In this document: positions 15,904 through 22,739 of the stretch, piece after piece | Layout of the letters: every line of letters begins with the position of its first letter | Numbering within the stretch: position 1 is the stretch's first letter | Virus record (IMG/VR): IMGVR_UViG_3300032309_000152 | Span: 1-34,427 of that record | DNA length: 34,427 bases | Direction: 5' to 3' (one strand) | Origin: a virus | Translations under genes and position numbers: made by a program | The notes under the pieces: generated by a model | Database searches by the model: none | The model's input: the letters and a program-made list of their open reading frames with translations, nothing else | What the model was told of the DNA's origin: nothing

Positions 15904-17202
15904 TTACTGACCTAGTAATCCTTTTTGAACTAGGTTACCTCGTTCGTCTAAGTGTATCAGGGTATTTAATGGAAAGTCTAGACCATATGGATTTACATTT
16001 TTGTCTTGCAACTCAAAAGGAAAGTATTTTCTTCTTTCTTCAGGAGTTAAATCTTTTCTGGTCTGAGTTAGTCTAGCCTCAGCTTCACCCATAAGTCGTG
16101 CATATGCTTCTCTTGGGTCATCGCCTAAGTGATTTACTGTGCTAAGAGCATCTCTATATTCATTAACTATTGGATACTTTTTAAGCAACTGTTCTTCTGC
16201 TGCCCGTGCGTCATTAAAACTTAATTTCTTTTGGAAATAATCATCCCAAATATTTGTTAATTCTTTATTCGCAATCTTGTAATCATCTGATTCCTTGAGC
16301 ATCCATGTCTTATATTTTGCATCAGACATTAAACGCTCCATAGTGTTGATATTTCCACCAACACCAAAACCCTCTTGCTCTTGAATAGCGTGCTGCATCT
16401 CATGCAATGCTGTTGACCTTGGGTCTTTTTTTAGACCTTCAGTAGTTACCTCTAAAAGTCCTTTTTTCGGCTCAAAACTTCCAAGAAAATTTGGATTTAT
16501 TGTTCCTTGCCTAACATTTATGTTTTCAAGGTCTGGGTATGCTTTATATAGCTCTGGGTGCTCAACAGCCAGTTTTGCTGGTGCGCCAGTCCATGCTTGA
16601 TTTCCTGTGTATGTATCAACAAGTTCCTTATTTGCCTTATTTTCTTCTCTTAAAACCTTTTGAGCAGAAGTCAACTCTTTAGGAAATAAGTCTGGATATT
16701 CTTTGGATTCTTTAATCTTTTGCTTGTTTTCAGCAATGTTCTGTTTGAGTAATGCTGCTTTATCGAGCATCTCTGGTGCTGTGACAAACTTAGCTTCTTT
16801 ATCGCTAATCTCTTGTCTCCATTGACCATCTGGGCCACGGACAGTTCCTGTTTCTTTCCAGATTTCCTGTGGTGTTATGCCTTTTTTCTCTAGCTTACTA
16901 GCAGCAAACGCCATCGCTTTGTCAAATGCCTTAGAGCCAGCACCGACAAACATACCAACTTCAGCCATACCAAGCAAACCGCTTTGGGTCATTTCGGCTA
17001 ACTGAGACAATGCTTTCTTGTCGGTAACTTTAAATGGTTGCTTTGGGTCACCAAATGACTTGTCAAATAAGTCTTGAAACTTCTTATCAGACTGCTGAAT
17101 GTTAAGCAGACCTTGTTGGATTGCCCTACCAGTACCCTGCAATTGCTGAGTGCGTCTAGGGTCTTGCATCCATCCTAAAGCAGAATCAAGAAGGCTTGGC
17201 AT
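15904..17202 (-). CDS. HExxH-containing protein (polyvalent-type metallopeptidase-like), putative virion protein
   Basis: The product is 432 residues. It contains TALHEMQHAIQEQEGFG, with HEMQH at 267-271, a zinc-metallopeptidase motif. Downstream is DDPREAYARLMGEAEARLTQTR (about 376-397). Together these match a domain found in large polyvalent phage proteins and MuF-like virion proteins. Residues 75-100 hold a hydrophobic Gly/Ala stretch (GLLGMAEVGMFVGAGS). The middle (150-200) is Lys-rich and helical. The stop lies 39 bases before the small terminase gene; the start shares a base with the upstream stop (TAATG). Role unknown; internal virion protease or injected effector are options. Confidence 0.75.
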   Translation of the reverse strand: MPSLLDSALGWMQDPRRTQQLQGTGRAIQQGLLNIQQSDKKFQDLFDKSFGDPKQPFKVTDKKALSQLAEMTQSGLLGMAEVGMFVGAGSKAFDKAMAFAASKLEKKGITPQEIWKETGTVRGPDGQWRQEISDKEAKFVTAPEMLDKAALLKQNIAENKQKIKESKEYPDLFPKELTSAQKVLREENKANKELVDTYTGNQAWTGAPAKLAVEHPELYKAYPDLENINVRQGTINPNFLGSFEPKKGLLEVTTEGLKKDPRSTALHEMQHAIQEQEGFGVGGNINTMERLMSDAKYKTWMLKESDDYKIANKELTNIWDDYFQKKLSFNDARAAEEQLLKKYPIVNEYRDALSTVNHLGDDPREAYARLMGEAEARLTQTRKDLTPEERRKYFPFELQDKNVNPYGLDFPLNTLIHLDERGNLVQKGLLGQ

Positions 17203-17375
17203 TATTTCATTCTGCCCATTTTCTTGGCAGCTTCTGCAATTCCAATAGCAACGGCTTGCTTAGGATTCTTAACGACTTTACCGCCCTTACCAGAGTGCAA
17301 TTCACCCTTGCCAAACTCGTGCATTACAGCACTCATCTTGGCTTTACCAGCTTTGTTCATCTTAGGAGTTTTCAT
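17202..17375 (-). CDS. DUF6496-like small basic protein
   Basis: The product is 57 residues, MKTPKMNKAGKAKMSAVMHEFGKGELHSG, and then KVVKNPKQAVAIGIAEAAKKMGRMK. The MHEF..G.L.SG.....V..pKQAvAIgiaEA pattern is that of the DUF6496 family, a tiny Lys-rich protein common in phages. I chose ATG 17375 rather than an upstream codon because the family starts there and it follows the previous stop directly. It is strongly positive, so a DNA- or virion-associated role is plausible. Function unproven. Confidence 0.82.
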   Translation of the reverse strand: MKTPKMNKAGKAKMSAVMHEFGKGELHSGKGGKVVKNPKQAVAIGIAEAAKKMGRMK

Positions 17376-17379
17376 AGTT

Positions 17380-17631
17380 TCACCATTTAACCTTGTTAGC
17401 CCAATATGCAGCACTCATCTTACCCTTGGCTATGTTCTCAGCGTGACGAGCCTTGAACGCTTCGTTACGCTTACTGCCATCAGGAGAGCCTTTTACGCCT
17501 TGTTGACCAAAGCGAATGAGTTTTACATCCTCACCAGACTTCGCTAAAACAGCGTGAGACTTGGTTGGATGGTTAGGAGTAGCTTTGGGCTTGTTATAGC
17601 CAGAAAACTGCTCAGAACCACGCTTAATCAT
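17380..17631 (-). CDS. Small basic conserved phage protein
   Basis: The product is 83 residues, MIKRGSEQFSGYNKPKATPNHPTKSHAVLAKSGEDVKLIRFGQQG. The C-terminal half reads VKGSPDGSKRNEAFKARHAENIAKGKMSAAYWANKVKW. This last block is a recognisable small-phage-protein signature, but I cannot name a function. It is highly basic. The start overlaps the previous stop by 4 bases (ATGA). It is one of four consecutive tiny Lys-rich proteins before the terminase. Confidence 0.8.
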   Translation of the reverse strand: MIKRGSEQFSGYNKPKATPNHPTKSHAVLAKSGEDVKLIRFGQQGVKGSPDGSKRNEAFKARHAENIAKGKMSAAYWANKVKW

Positions 17632-17786
17632 TTCTTTTTAGCAGTCTTAGCTGCTTGCTTAAACGCATCCGCAGTTGGCGCACCCTTCGAGCCAACCTTA
17701 CGCATACGCTCTGGAGTTTTACCAGCAGCTTTTTGCGCTTCGATACGCTTTTTCTTTGCATTGATGTTGGCATACAAACCCATCAT
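17628..17786 (-). CDS. 52-residue Lys-rich protein
   Basis: The frame runs from ATG 17786 to TGA at 17628. It begins MMGLYANINAKKKRIEAQKAAG and continues KTPERMRKVGSKGAPTADAFKQAAKTAKKK. Both ends overlap neighbours by 4 bases (ATGA), a strong sign of a real coupled gene. About one third of residues are Lys/Arg and there are almost no acidic residues. The second ATG may be the true start. The composition suggests DNA binding or packaging in the virion. No homologue name can be given from sequence alone. Confidence 0.75.
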   Translation of the reverse strand: MMGLYANINAKKKRIEAQKAAGKTPERMRKVGSKGAPTADAFKQAAKTAKKK

Positions 17787-17905
17787 TTTTTAGGCTTCTT
17801 TGCTTTGTTCTTTGCAGTACGCTCACCCCTGACAGGCATTGGCTTAGTCTTCTTCTGCATAAGTTTCTGCATCATCTCCAGAGCCTGTTGATTCGTTGTT
17901 CCCAT
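17783..17905 (-). CDS. 40-residue Lys-rich protein
   Basis: The product begins MGTTNQQALEMMQKLMQKKT and ends in a lysine tail (RTAKNKAKKPKK). ATG 17905 has an excellent ribosome binding site (GAGGAGAAAGACA before it); codons further upstream lack one. It overlaps the end of the upstream Cys-rich gene by 62 bases in another frame, and its stop overlaps the next start. It is the first of four tiny basic proteins. Confidence 0.68.
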   Translation of the reverse strand: MGTTNQQALEMMQKLMQKKTKPMPVRGERTAKNKAKKPKK

Positions 17906-18350
17906 TGTCTTTCTCCTCAGTAATTGGCCCGCCACTAATCCATGCTTCGCAGGTACGCTTAGAAGCACACTTAAAGTCAAACACCTCGCAGTAACCTAAA
18001 TCGCCAGCATCAATGACTTCCCATGCATCCATCTCTGTACCACCCATTTCCAAGCCTGATTCAATGCAAGCAAGCATCTTAGGTGTTTGGATAAATGCAG
18101 CGCAATTTCCGCAACGAGACTTTTTAGCCTGTTCTGGTGAGTTTCTCCATGCTTTAGAAATGTCACGCCAGTAATCCATGCTCGGCTCGTTAGGATTCAT
18201 TGGGCCATAGTTCGCCTTATCAATAGCCTTTTGACGATTCTCAAGATTGACTTCTACGTCACCTGTGGCAACTGGACACGCTTCGCCATTTTTCTCTTGG
18301 CTTTGTATCTCAATCTCAATTTTTACGGATGGCTCAAGTAATCCAGACAT
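17844..18350 (-). CDS. Cys-rich phage protein, putative metal/FeS binding
   Basis: The product is 168 residues. Start MSGLLEPS at 18350 has GAGGA 5 bases upstream; the earlier ATG has none. Residues 55-72 (EPSMDYWRDISKAWRNSPEQAK) are followed by a Cys cluster: RCGNCAAF (80, 83), MLACIESG (95), LGYCEVFDFKCASKRTCEAW (121, 128, 134). Then comes GGPIT and an acidic tail. Proteins with this Cys pattern recur near terminase genes in environmental phages and recall high-potential iron-sulfur proteins. It is the first gene after the early terminator and is probably led by the late promoter. Role unknown. Confidence 0.8.
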   Translation of the reverse strand: MSGLLEPSVKIEIEIQSQEKNGEACPVATGDVEVNLENRQKAIDKANYGPMNPNEPSMDYWRDISKAWRNSPEQAKKSRCGNCAAFIQTPKMLACIESGLEMGGTEMDAWEVIDAGDLGYCEVFDFKCASKRTCEAWISGGPITEEKDNGNNESTGSGDDAETYAEED

Positions 18351-18374
18351 GGTTGTCCTCATGGAGTTTGAAAC

Positions 18375-18403
18375 ATTATCTCACATAAAAAAAGAGGGGA
18401 CAA
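18375..18403 (-). promoter_or_regulatory. Candidate late sigma70 promoter overlapping a terminator
   Basis: On the minus strand the -35 is TTGTCC (18398-18403), the spacer is 17 bases, and the -10 is GATAAT (18375-18380). The -35 lies in the loop and stem of the terminator. The start of transcription would be near 18367, just before the Cys-rich gene. Matches are 4/6 and 5/6. Confidence 0.5.
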
Positions 18404-18411
18404 GCCCCTCT
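18386..18411 (-). terminator. Strong intrinsic terminator ending the early leftward operon
   Basis: On the minus strand AGAGGGG (18405-18411) pairs with CCCCTCT (18393-18399) around a 5-base loop, followed by seven T. The stem is perfect. It lies 38 bases after the HNH-type gene and separates the early genes from the packaging and structural genes. Confidence 0.92.
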
Positions 18412-18448
18412 AAGTTCTCAACGGCAACTCAAGAAACTATATTTTGCA

Positions 18449-18706
18449 CTAACCAATAAGTTTTGCAAGCGTTTCATTTAAAACTGACATTTCATCATGC
18501 TTCATGACTGACCATATCCGAGCTTGTCCGTGAATTCCGTTGTGTGGCCCTTGGTGACAGTCCTTGCATAACGGAATACAAAGATACTGCTGATGCTGCT
18601 TGATATGGTGAGCATCACTTGGCCCAGACTGACCACATACTCCACAAGCCATCTCTTTTATTCTGGCAATATGCAGTCTTTCTCGCTTTGTAAAACTGTT
18701 ATTCAA
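18449..18706 (-). CDS. Small HNH-type zinc-binding protein (putative nuclease)
   Basis: The product is 85 residues. The layout is CGVCG (Cys 21, 24), DAHHI (His 33, 34), IPLCKDCHQG (Cys 47, 50, His 51) and NGIHG (His 59). This is the beta-beta-alpha metal layout of HNH/Ref-like nucleases: two CxxC pairs with a central AHHI. It could nick DNA in recombination or packaging. It is the last gene before the terminator and overlaps the upstream gene by 8 bases. Being shorter than most HNH enzymes, a purely structural zinc protein cannot be excluded. Confidence 0.78.
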   Translation of the reverse strand: MNNSFTKRERLHIARIKEMACGVCGQSGPSDAHHIKQHQQYLCIPLCKDCHQGPHNGIHGQARIWSVMKHDEMSVLNETLAKLIG

Positions 18707-19157
18707 TTTCTACCACCTTATCACCTCGTGACCTTATGTAGTCTTTTGTTTTCTGAATGTACTTCTCAAACTCACTTCTTGGGATACTTCCTTGCTGTAA
18801 ATCAGCATATTCAATTAAATCTCTGATGGATTTAATTCCAACACCATCTAATCCCATTTGCATGGTTTCTTGGTATCGCATAGCAGCTTTATGTAGGCTT
18901 GCCTGTGCTTTTTCGCATATAGGTAAAACTTCTGGCCCTATTCCACCTTTACCCATCATCTCAGATAGATTTAAAACATCCACCAAGGTACGCCAGTCTG
19001 TAACTGTTCCATAACCTTTTGTCATTGAGTCAAGTGCGGAATACTCCATCATTCTGAGTTTGTCGAGTTTTTCCCTGTGTGTTATCGCTGCACCCACTAT
19101 TGCGTGTTGAATTGGGTCTATCAGATTCCACATCTTGCGTTTTGTGTGTTTACGCAT
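18699..19157 (-). CDS. Helical early protein of unknown function
   Basis: The product is 152 residues, MRKHTKRKMWNLIDPIQHAIVGAAITHREKLDKLRMMEYSALDSMTKG, then DWRTLVDVLNLSEMMGKGGIGPEVLPICEKAQASLHKAAMRYQE. It is almost entirely helical with a basic start. The style matches conserved hypothetical proteins of proteobacterial phages and prophages found beside nuclease genes. It overlaps its neighbours by 8 bases on each side, so it belongs firmly to the early operon. No catalytic motif recognised. Confidence 0.8.
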   Translation of the reverse strand: MRKHTKRKMWNLIDPIQHAIVGAAITHREKLDKLRMMEYSALDSMTKGYGTVTDWRTLVDVLNLSEMMGKGGIGPEVLPICEKAQASLHKAAMRYQETMQMGLDGVGIKSIRDLIEYADLQQGSIPRSEFEKYIQKTKDYIRSRGDKVVEIE

Positions 19158-19332
19158 TTTTTAATTGGTTTTGTTTAAGATGCATACCAGTAGTTCTCTT
19201 TAACCAGCACGATTGACACATCCATTTATGACCCATATCAAGACCTCCCTCTGGAGGCTTGTGTGTCTCACATTTATTGCAGAACTTAAATTTATTAGCT
19301 GGAGGATTTCCACCCAAGTCTATAGGATGCAT
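19150..19332 (-). CDS. Small zinc-ribbon-like protein
   Basis: The product is 60 residues with FCNKCETHKPPEGG (Cys 18, 21) and KWMCQSCWLKRT (Cys 39, 42). Two CxxC pairs 18 residues apart make a zinc ribbon. The C-terminus is basic. It overlaps the flanking genes by 8 and 1 bases. It may bind nucleic acid or a host protein; nothing more can be said. Confidence 0.72.
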   Translation of the reverse strand: MHPIDLGGNPPANKFKFCNKCETHKPPEGGLDMGHKWMCQSCWLKRTTGMHLKQNQLKNA

Positions 19333-19589
19333 TAGATGGCTCTCATATCGTAATCAACAGAACGAGCATGGTCTGCCTCCGCAAGTAAATGACTAGACAG
19401 ACGCATTGTTCCTTCCATTTCTAATTCTTTAAACTGCTGGTCAGTAAAGATGCCCATGACGTTGCGTCCTTCAAACCAGACTTCATCAATGTTCTCGTTG
19501 TAAGTTCCTTCTTCGTCTGTCTCGTATGTCATCACGACAGTAACGATTACAGAACCTTCACCAGTAGTTGTGTCAAATTCGTATTTCAT
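19332..19589 (-). CDS. Small acidic early protein
   Basis: The product is 85 residues, beginning MKYEFDTTTGEGSVIVTVVMTYETDEEGTYNENIDEVWFEGRNV. It has strong alternating beta strands in the first half and a helical acidic second half (QFKELEMEGTMRLSSHLLAEADHA). A ribosome binding site AAGGATTAAGAA precedes the ATG, just after a GC-rich hairpin. Function unknown. Confidence 0.75.
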   Translation of the reverse strand: MKYEFDTTTGEGSVIVTVVMTYETDEEGTYNENIDEVWFEGRNVMGIFTDQQFKELEMEGTMRLSSHLLAEADHARSVDYDMRAI

Positions 19590-19607
19590 TTCTTAATCCT
19601 TAAAAGT

Positions 19608-19622
19608 GGGGGCTATGCCCCC
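19608..19622 (-). other. GC-rich hairpin with short T-run
   Basis: GGGGGC (19608-19613) and GCCCCC (19617-19622) enclose a 3-base loop; on the minus strand ACTTTT follows. It could be a weak terminator or attenuator between the 57-residue and 85-residue genes, and it sits just before the next ribosome binding site. Confidence 0.55.
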
Positions 19623-19629
19623 TGTTAAA

Positions 19630-19803
19630 TTAAATTGATTTTTTGAAAAGGCGATACATTACTTTGTATTCTTTAGCGTCGGGATTCATGTTGCTGTAAA
19701 CCACTTTTCCATTTTCGTCTAAGCGCATCATGCAACTGAAAGCACCATTAACAACATAACCTGTTGAAGTTTTAACTACTGAACGATTTATTGTGAGTGT
19801 CAT
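19630..19803 (-). CDS. 57-residue early protein led by the duplicated promoter module
   Basis: The frame runs from ATG 19803 to TAA at 19630: MTLTINRSVVKTSTGYVVNG, then AFSCMMRLDENGKVVYSNMNPDAKEYKVMYRLFKKSI. A good ribosome binding site (TTAAGGA) is followed by 8 bases and ATG. It has strand-rich, mildly basic character. It is the first gene behind the second copy of the early promoter and leader, hence probably expressed early and strongly. I do not recognise the family; the host-takeover class of small proteins is one possibility. Confidence 0.72.
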   Translation of the reverse strand: MTLTINRSVVKTSTGYVVNGAFSCMMRLDENGKVVYSNMNPDAKEYKVMYRLFKKSI

Positions 19804-19879
19804 TTTGATTTCCTTAAAAGTACCCTTGCGAATTGCTTGGGCTGATGCAAGTATAGCAAACTAAACACACTATTTACTA
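19804..19879 (-). promoter_or_regulatory. Second copy of the early promoter plus leader
   Basis: On the minus strand the -35 is TAGTAA (19874-19879), the spacer 18 bases, and the -10 TATACT (19850-19855). A 46-base leader to the ATG follows, carrying CAGCCCAA, TTCG, AGGGT and TTTTAAGGA. It aligns without gaps to the plus-strand module at 22419-22494: about 36 of the 49 bases from the -10 through the ATG are identical. GCCC and GGGU in the leader can pair in both copies. Confidence 0.75.
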
Positions 19880-19893
19880 GGTGTTTACACCTA
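19878..19893. promoter_or_regulatory. 16-bp operator-like palindrome
   Basis: TAGGTGTAAACACCTA on the minus strand has perfect 7-base arms and a 2-base centre. It overlaps the -35 of the second early promoter and the stop codon of the 110-residue gene. A degenerate version (TAGGGAAATCACCTA) lies at the same place relative to the first early promoter. Confidence 0.7.
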
Positions 19894-20223
19894 CTCCGTA
19901 GTTTTTACGCCAAGACGCTCACTTGCTTGCTCAGACCGCCATATGTCTGCCTTCATTTGGGCAGCAATCAGCATATATTTCAAAGTCTCCTCACGAATGG
20001 TAGCCTCTTGTAAACCTCTTAATAATTCTTCGTATTCTGGGTGAGCATAAGCCTCACGCTCTTGTGCTATACCAGAATCTATGCCTCTAGCCATAGCATC
20101 TTTCATCAGTAAAGATTTTTTAGTACGCAAGAAATTTTCTATAAAAACTCTTTGAGCCTTCGCCTCGGCAAATTTGCATGAATTTTCAATGATGTACTCT
20201 ATCGCTCGGTAAGGTGCTTTCAC
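19891..20223 (-). CDS. Helical early protein, unknown function
   Basis: This 110-residue protein is nearly all helical: MKAPYRAIEYIIENSCKFAEAKAQRVFIENFLRTKKSLLMKDAMARG, then EREAYAHPEYEELLRGLQEATIREETLKYMLIAAQMKADIWRSEQ. It overlaps the nuclease-like gene by 4 bases (ATGA). Such proteins often accompany VRR-NUC-like genes in temperate and environmental phages. No catalytic or DNA-binding motif is evident. Its stop lies in the operator palindrome of the next transcription unit. Confidence 0.8.
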   Translation of the reverse strand: MKAPYRAIEYIIENSCKFAEAKAQRVFIENFLRTKKSLLMKDAMARGIDSGIAQEREAYAHPEYEELLRGLQEATIREETLKYMLIAAQMKADIWRSEQASERLGVKTTE

Positions 20224-20486
20224 TTGACTACTCCAATCATCCTAAGTGCGGCTTCTGGGCAATCTATTCTTGCCAAGGTACTTCCAGACCAATTTTCAAA
20301 AAAGTCGGCTTGTAGCTTCGTCAAACGCTTTTTAGAGTCTGTTTTAATCTCTACCAGAAATGTGTGACCCTTGTAGCCAACCAGTAGGTCAACTGGTAAG
20401 CCAATAATCCAAACATATGCGCCAGCACCACGCAAGGCAGAAACTATCTGTTCTTGGTTAGCATCAACTCTTGCTGCTCTCCTCAT
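20220..20486 (-). CDS. VRR-NUC/PD-(D/E)XK-like small nuclease
   Basis: The product is 88 residues. The motif set is E12 in the first helix (NQEQIVSALRGAG), PVDLLVGYKG (Asp 33), LVEIKTD (Glu 46 - x - Lys 48) and LTKLQADFFENW (Gln 59). This is the order of VRR-NUC and other stand-alone PD-(D/E)XK nucleases, some of which act as structure-specific or Holliday-junction enzymes. All key residues are present, so it should be active. It overlaps both neighbours and lies in the replication operon. Confidence 0.82.
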   Translation of the reverse strand: MRRAARVDANQEQIVSALRGAGAYVWIIGLPVDLLVGYKGHTFLVEIKTDSKKRLTKLQADFFENWSGSTLARIDCPEAALRMIGVVK

Positions 20487-20679
20487 TTCGTAACCTCGTC
20501 ATTCTGTCCCTCAAAAGCAAAGTATCGGACTTTCCTCTGATTCGTTCCAAGTCCACGCACACACCCTGCCACCAGAGCAAGGCTTTGCTCGAGCCAATCG
20601 TCAATTTCTTTTGGTTGAACCTGCGTATCCACTCTCTCGCTTCTGAGTTCTTGAAGTGCTCTAATTCTGCTGGAGTCAT
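20464..20679 (-). CDS. Small early protein, unknown function
   Basis: The product is 71 residues, MTPAELEHFKNSEAREWIRRFNQKKLTIGSSKALLWWQGVCVDLERIRG, then KSDTLLLRDRMTRLRNEESSKS. It is helical and basic. I chose this frame over the alternative overlapping one (TTG start at 20704) because of its ATG start and better amino-acid balance. The overlap of 23 bases with the nuclease gene suggests coupling. No obvious ribosome binding site precedes it. Confidence 0.62.
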   Translation of the reverse strand: MTPAELEHFKNSEAREWIRRFNQKKLTIGSSKALLWWQGVCVDLERIRGKSDTLLLRDRMTRLRNEESSKS

Positions 20680-20700
20680 TTATAGGCCATTGAAAGTTGT

Positions 20701-21377
20701 TCAAAACATAGCCTCTTGAATTTGTTTAGGTTGTTCATGTGCAAACAATTGTGGTTGTGAAGCAGCTTGCTCTATACGCTTACAGGCAATGTCAAAGTAT
20801 TTTTGTTCACGTTCAATTCCGATAAATTTGCGTCCCATCTGAATTGCAGCTACTCCTGTTGTACCGCTACCCATAAATGGGTCTAAGATAGTTCCAGAAG
20901 TCCATTCAACAAACTTACACATCAAACCCACAGGTTTTTCAGTAGGGTGAAATTCATTGTTTGTTCTTGGATATTCAATTACATCTGTTGGTCTCTGCTT
21001 TGGAAAAAAATGATTTTGCATTGCATAGAAAAAAGCAACTTCAGTTTGTCTAGCGTGTTCATGGTGCAAGTCACCCATTGACCAATTATTTTTTACCCAT
21101 GTAATTAAACTTTTTGGTTTTGGATAGTCATAAATGTTGTCCCATCTACCAAAAGCATAAATTGAATGATTTGTGTTCTCCAAGCACCATTTAATTACCT
21201 CAATTGCAATATCGGCAGATTCATCGTTAGCAATTTTTAAATGTTTTTCATGTCTAAAATTAGATTGAAAACTCATTCCATAAGGAGGGTCAGTAATGAC
21301 AGCATCAACTTTGTCAATCAATGGCAAAACTTCTAAGCAGTCGCCAAGATAAAGCGTAGCATTTCCAATTTCTACTT

Positions 21378-21381
<4 letters not shown>
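20701..21381 (-). CDS. DNA methyltransferase, beta class (N6-adenine or N4-cytosine)
   Basis: The product is 226 residues. Motif IV DPPY is at 31-34, the HPTEKP block at 145-150, motif I DPFMGSGTTG at 167-176, and FIGIER (motif II) at 186-191. Catalytic motif before AdoMet motif defines the beta class; DPPY most often goes with adenine-N6. It likely protects phage DNA from host restriction or times replication. No cognate restriction enzyme is seen, so it is an orphan. ATG 21381 has a strong ribosome binding site (AAGGAG) and overlaps the upstream gene by 4 bases. Confidence 0.92.
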
Positions 21382-22103
<722 letters not shown>

Positions 22104-22170
22104 AATATCCTCGCACAGTCCACCCACTTACAGAAAGAAACAATCGGCAGGCGGGGAGGCTCGCTTTTCA

Positions 22171-22190
22171 GTTGGGTAGCTACCCCCAAC
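22171..22190. other. Perfect 12-bp palindrome with extended arms
   Basis: GGGTAGCTACCC (22174-22185) is a perfect palindrome, extended by GTT and CCAAC on its sides. It lies in the 113-base gap between the Cro-like gene and the replication gene. It could be an operator or mRNA hairpin; no T-run follows it. Confidence 0.5.
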
Positions 22191-22216
22191 CTAGCCGTGT
22201 TTCAAAACATTGTAAC

Positions 22217-22369
22217 TTATTTAAACCACTCTGGTCTAAGTTCTTTAAGTTGATAAATACGCAACTCAGGGATTTTCTTCCATAGAAAGACAGCAGCCCT
22301 AGTTATACCAAGAATTCTAGCAAGCTCACTCTGTGAGCCAGCAAGTGTAATAGCAGTTTGTTTATCCAT
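22217..22369 (-). CDS. Cro-like HTH repressor
   Basis: The product is 50 residues, MDKQTAITLAGSQSELARILGITRAAVFLWKK, then IPELRIYQLKELRPEWFK. The helix-turn-helix GSQSELARILGITRAAVFLW (residues about 11-30) and the L.EL.P.W end are those of Cro/YdaS-type regulators. I chose ATG 22369 because the longer frame reads through the promoter region. Only six bases separate the -10 box TATACT from this ATG, so the mRNA may be leaderless. It is divergent from the recombination operon and is the obvious protein to bind the dyads at 22406-22437 and 19878-19893. No CI-like partner or integrase is present. Confidence 0.82.
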   Translation of the reverse strand: MDKQTAITLAGSQSELARILGITRAAVFLWKKIPELRIYQLKELRPEWFK

Positions 22370-22375
22370 ATCCTG

Positions 22376-22381
22376 AGTATA
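22376..22381 (-). promoter_or_regulatory. -10 box of the Cro-like gene promoter
   Basis: TATACT on the minus strand, preceded by TGTTTATTAAGC, resembles the TGTTTAGTTTGC before the other two -10 boxes. The expected transcription start falls on or next to the ATG at 22369. No good -35 is visible. Confidence 0.5.
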
Positions 22382-22389
22382 GCTTAATA

Positions 22390-22437
22390 AACAATTTGTT
22401 GATGTTAGGGAAATCACCTAGACAAATACCTGTTTAG
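22390..22437. promoter_or_regulatory. Operator cluster between divergent early promoters
   Basis: Three dyads are visible: AACAA-T-TTGTT (22390-22400); TAGGGAAATCACCTA (22406-22420), an imperfect copy of the perfect palindrome at 19878-19893; and CTAgACAaataccTGTtTAG (22418-22437) overlapping the -35 and spacer of the rightward promoter. The arrangement is that of a phage genetic switch. Confidence 0.55.
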
Positions 22438-22448
22438 TTTGATATACT
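22419..22448 (+). promoter_or_regulatory. Rightward early sigma70 promoter
   Basis: -35 TAGACA (22419-22424; 5 of 6), spacer 18, -10 TATACT (22443-22448; 5 of 6). A 46-base leader with GCCC/GGGU pairing ends in AAGGAG before ATG 22495. The whole block is repeated on the minus strand at 19804-19879. Confidence 0.82.
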
Positions 22449-22494
22449 GTCGTCAGCCCAAACAAATCGTGAGGGTCTTTTTAAGGAGTTTCAA

Positions 22495-22584
22495 ATGAAA
22501 GAAAAGTTAGAAAAACTTGCAGAGTGGTTGTTAGCCATCATCATCTTTGGCGGTATCGGTGTAATGCTGGCTTGGAGAGGTTAA
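22495..22584 (+). CDS. 29-residue membrane micro-protein
   Basis: This is the first gene of the rightward operon, with an excellent ribosome binding site (TTAAGGAGTTTCAAATG). The sequence MKEKLEKLAEWLLAIIIFGG continues IGVMLAWRG: a charged helix followed by one membrane span. The stop overlaps the next ATG (TAATG). It could be a leader or a small membrane effector acting early on the host; function unknown. Confidence 0.7.
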   Translation: MKEKLEKLAEWLLAIIIFGGIGVMLAWRG

Positions 22585-22739
22585 TGAACACACACTACCT
22601 AACTCAAGTCCGCAGGCTATTCAGCACCTATGATGCGCCTCCAGAGGTCATTAGAGCCTATCAAAAGCAATGGGTGAAGTCAGTACGCCAGTTGGGTGAT
22701 AAGTGGCTTGTAGCAAAGCCTATCGAAAGAATCCAATGA
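22584..22739 (+). CDS. 51-residue basic early protein
   Basis: MNTHYLTQVRRLFSTYDAPP, then EVIRAYQKQWVKSVRQLGDKWLVAKPIERIQ. I start at ATG 22584, which overlaps the previous stop; the upstream codons are inside the other gene. It is helical and basic. The end overlaps the next start by 4 bases. Unknown function. Confidence 0.72.
   Translation: MNTHYLTQVRRLFSTYDAPPEVIRAYQKQWVKSVRQLGDKWLVAKPIERIQ

Noticed and set aside
15899-15908. 10-bp palindrome AGTAATTACT before the small terminase gene as a pac site or operator
   Set aside because: Short, AT-rich and overlapping a stop codon; palindromes of this size are expected by chance and nothing else supports it.
20483-20704. Alternative 73-residue frame over the early small gene
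   Set aside because: Starts with TTG, has a less protein-like composition, and lies over the better ATG-started frame 20464-20679.
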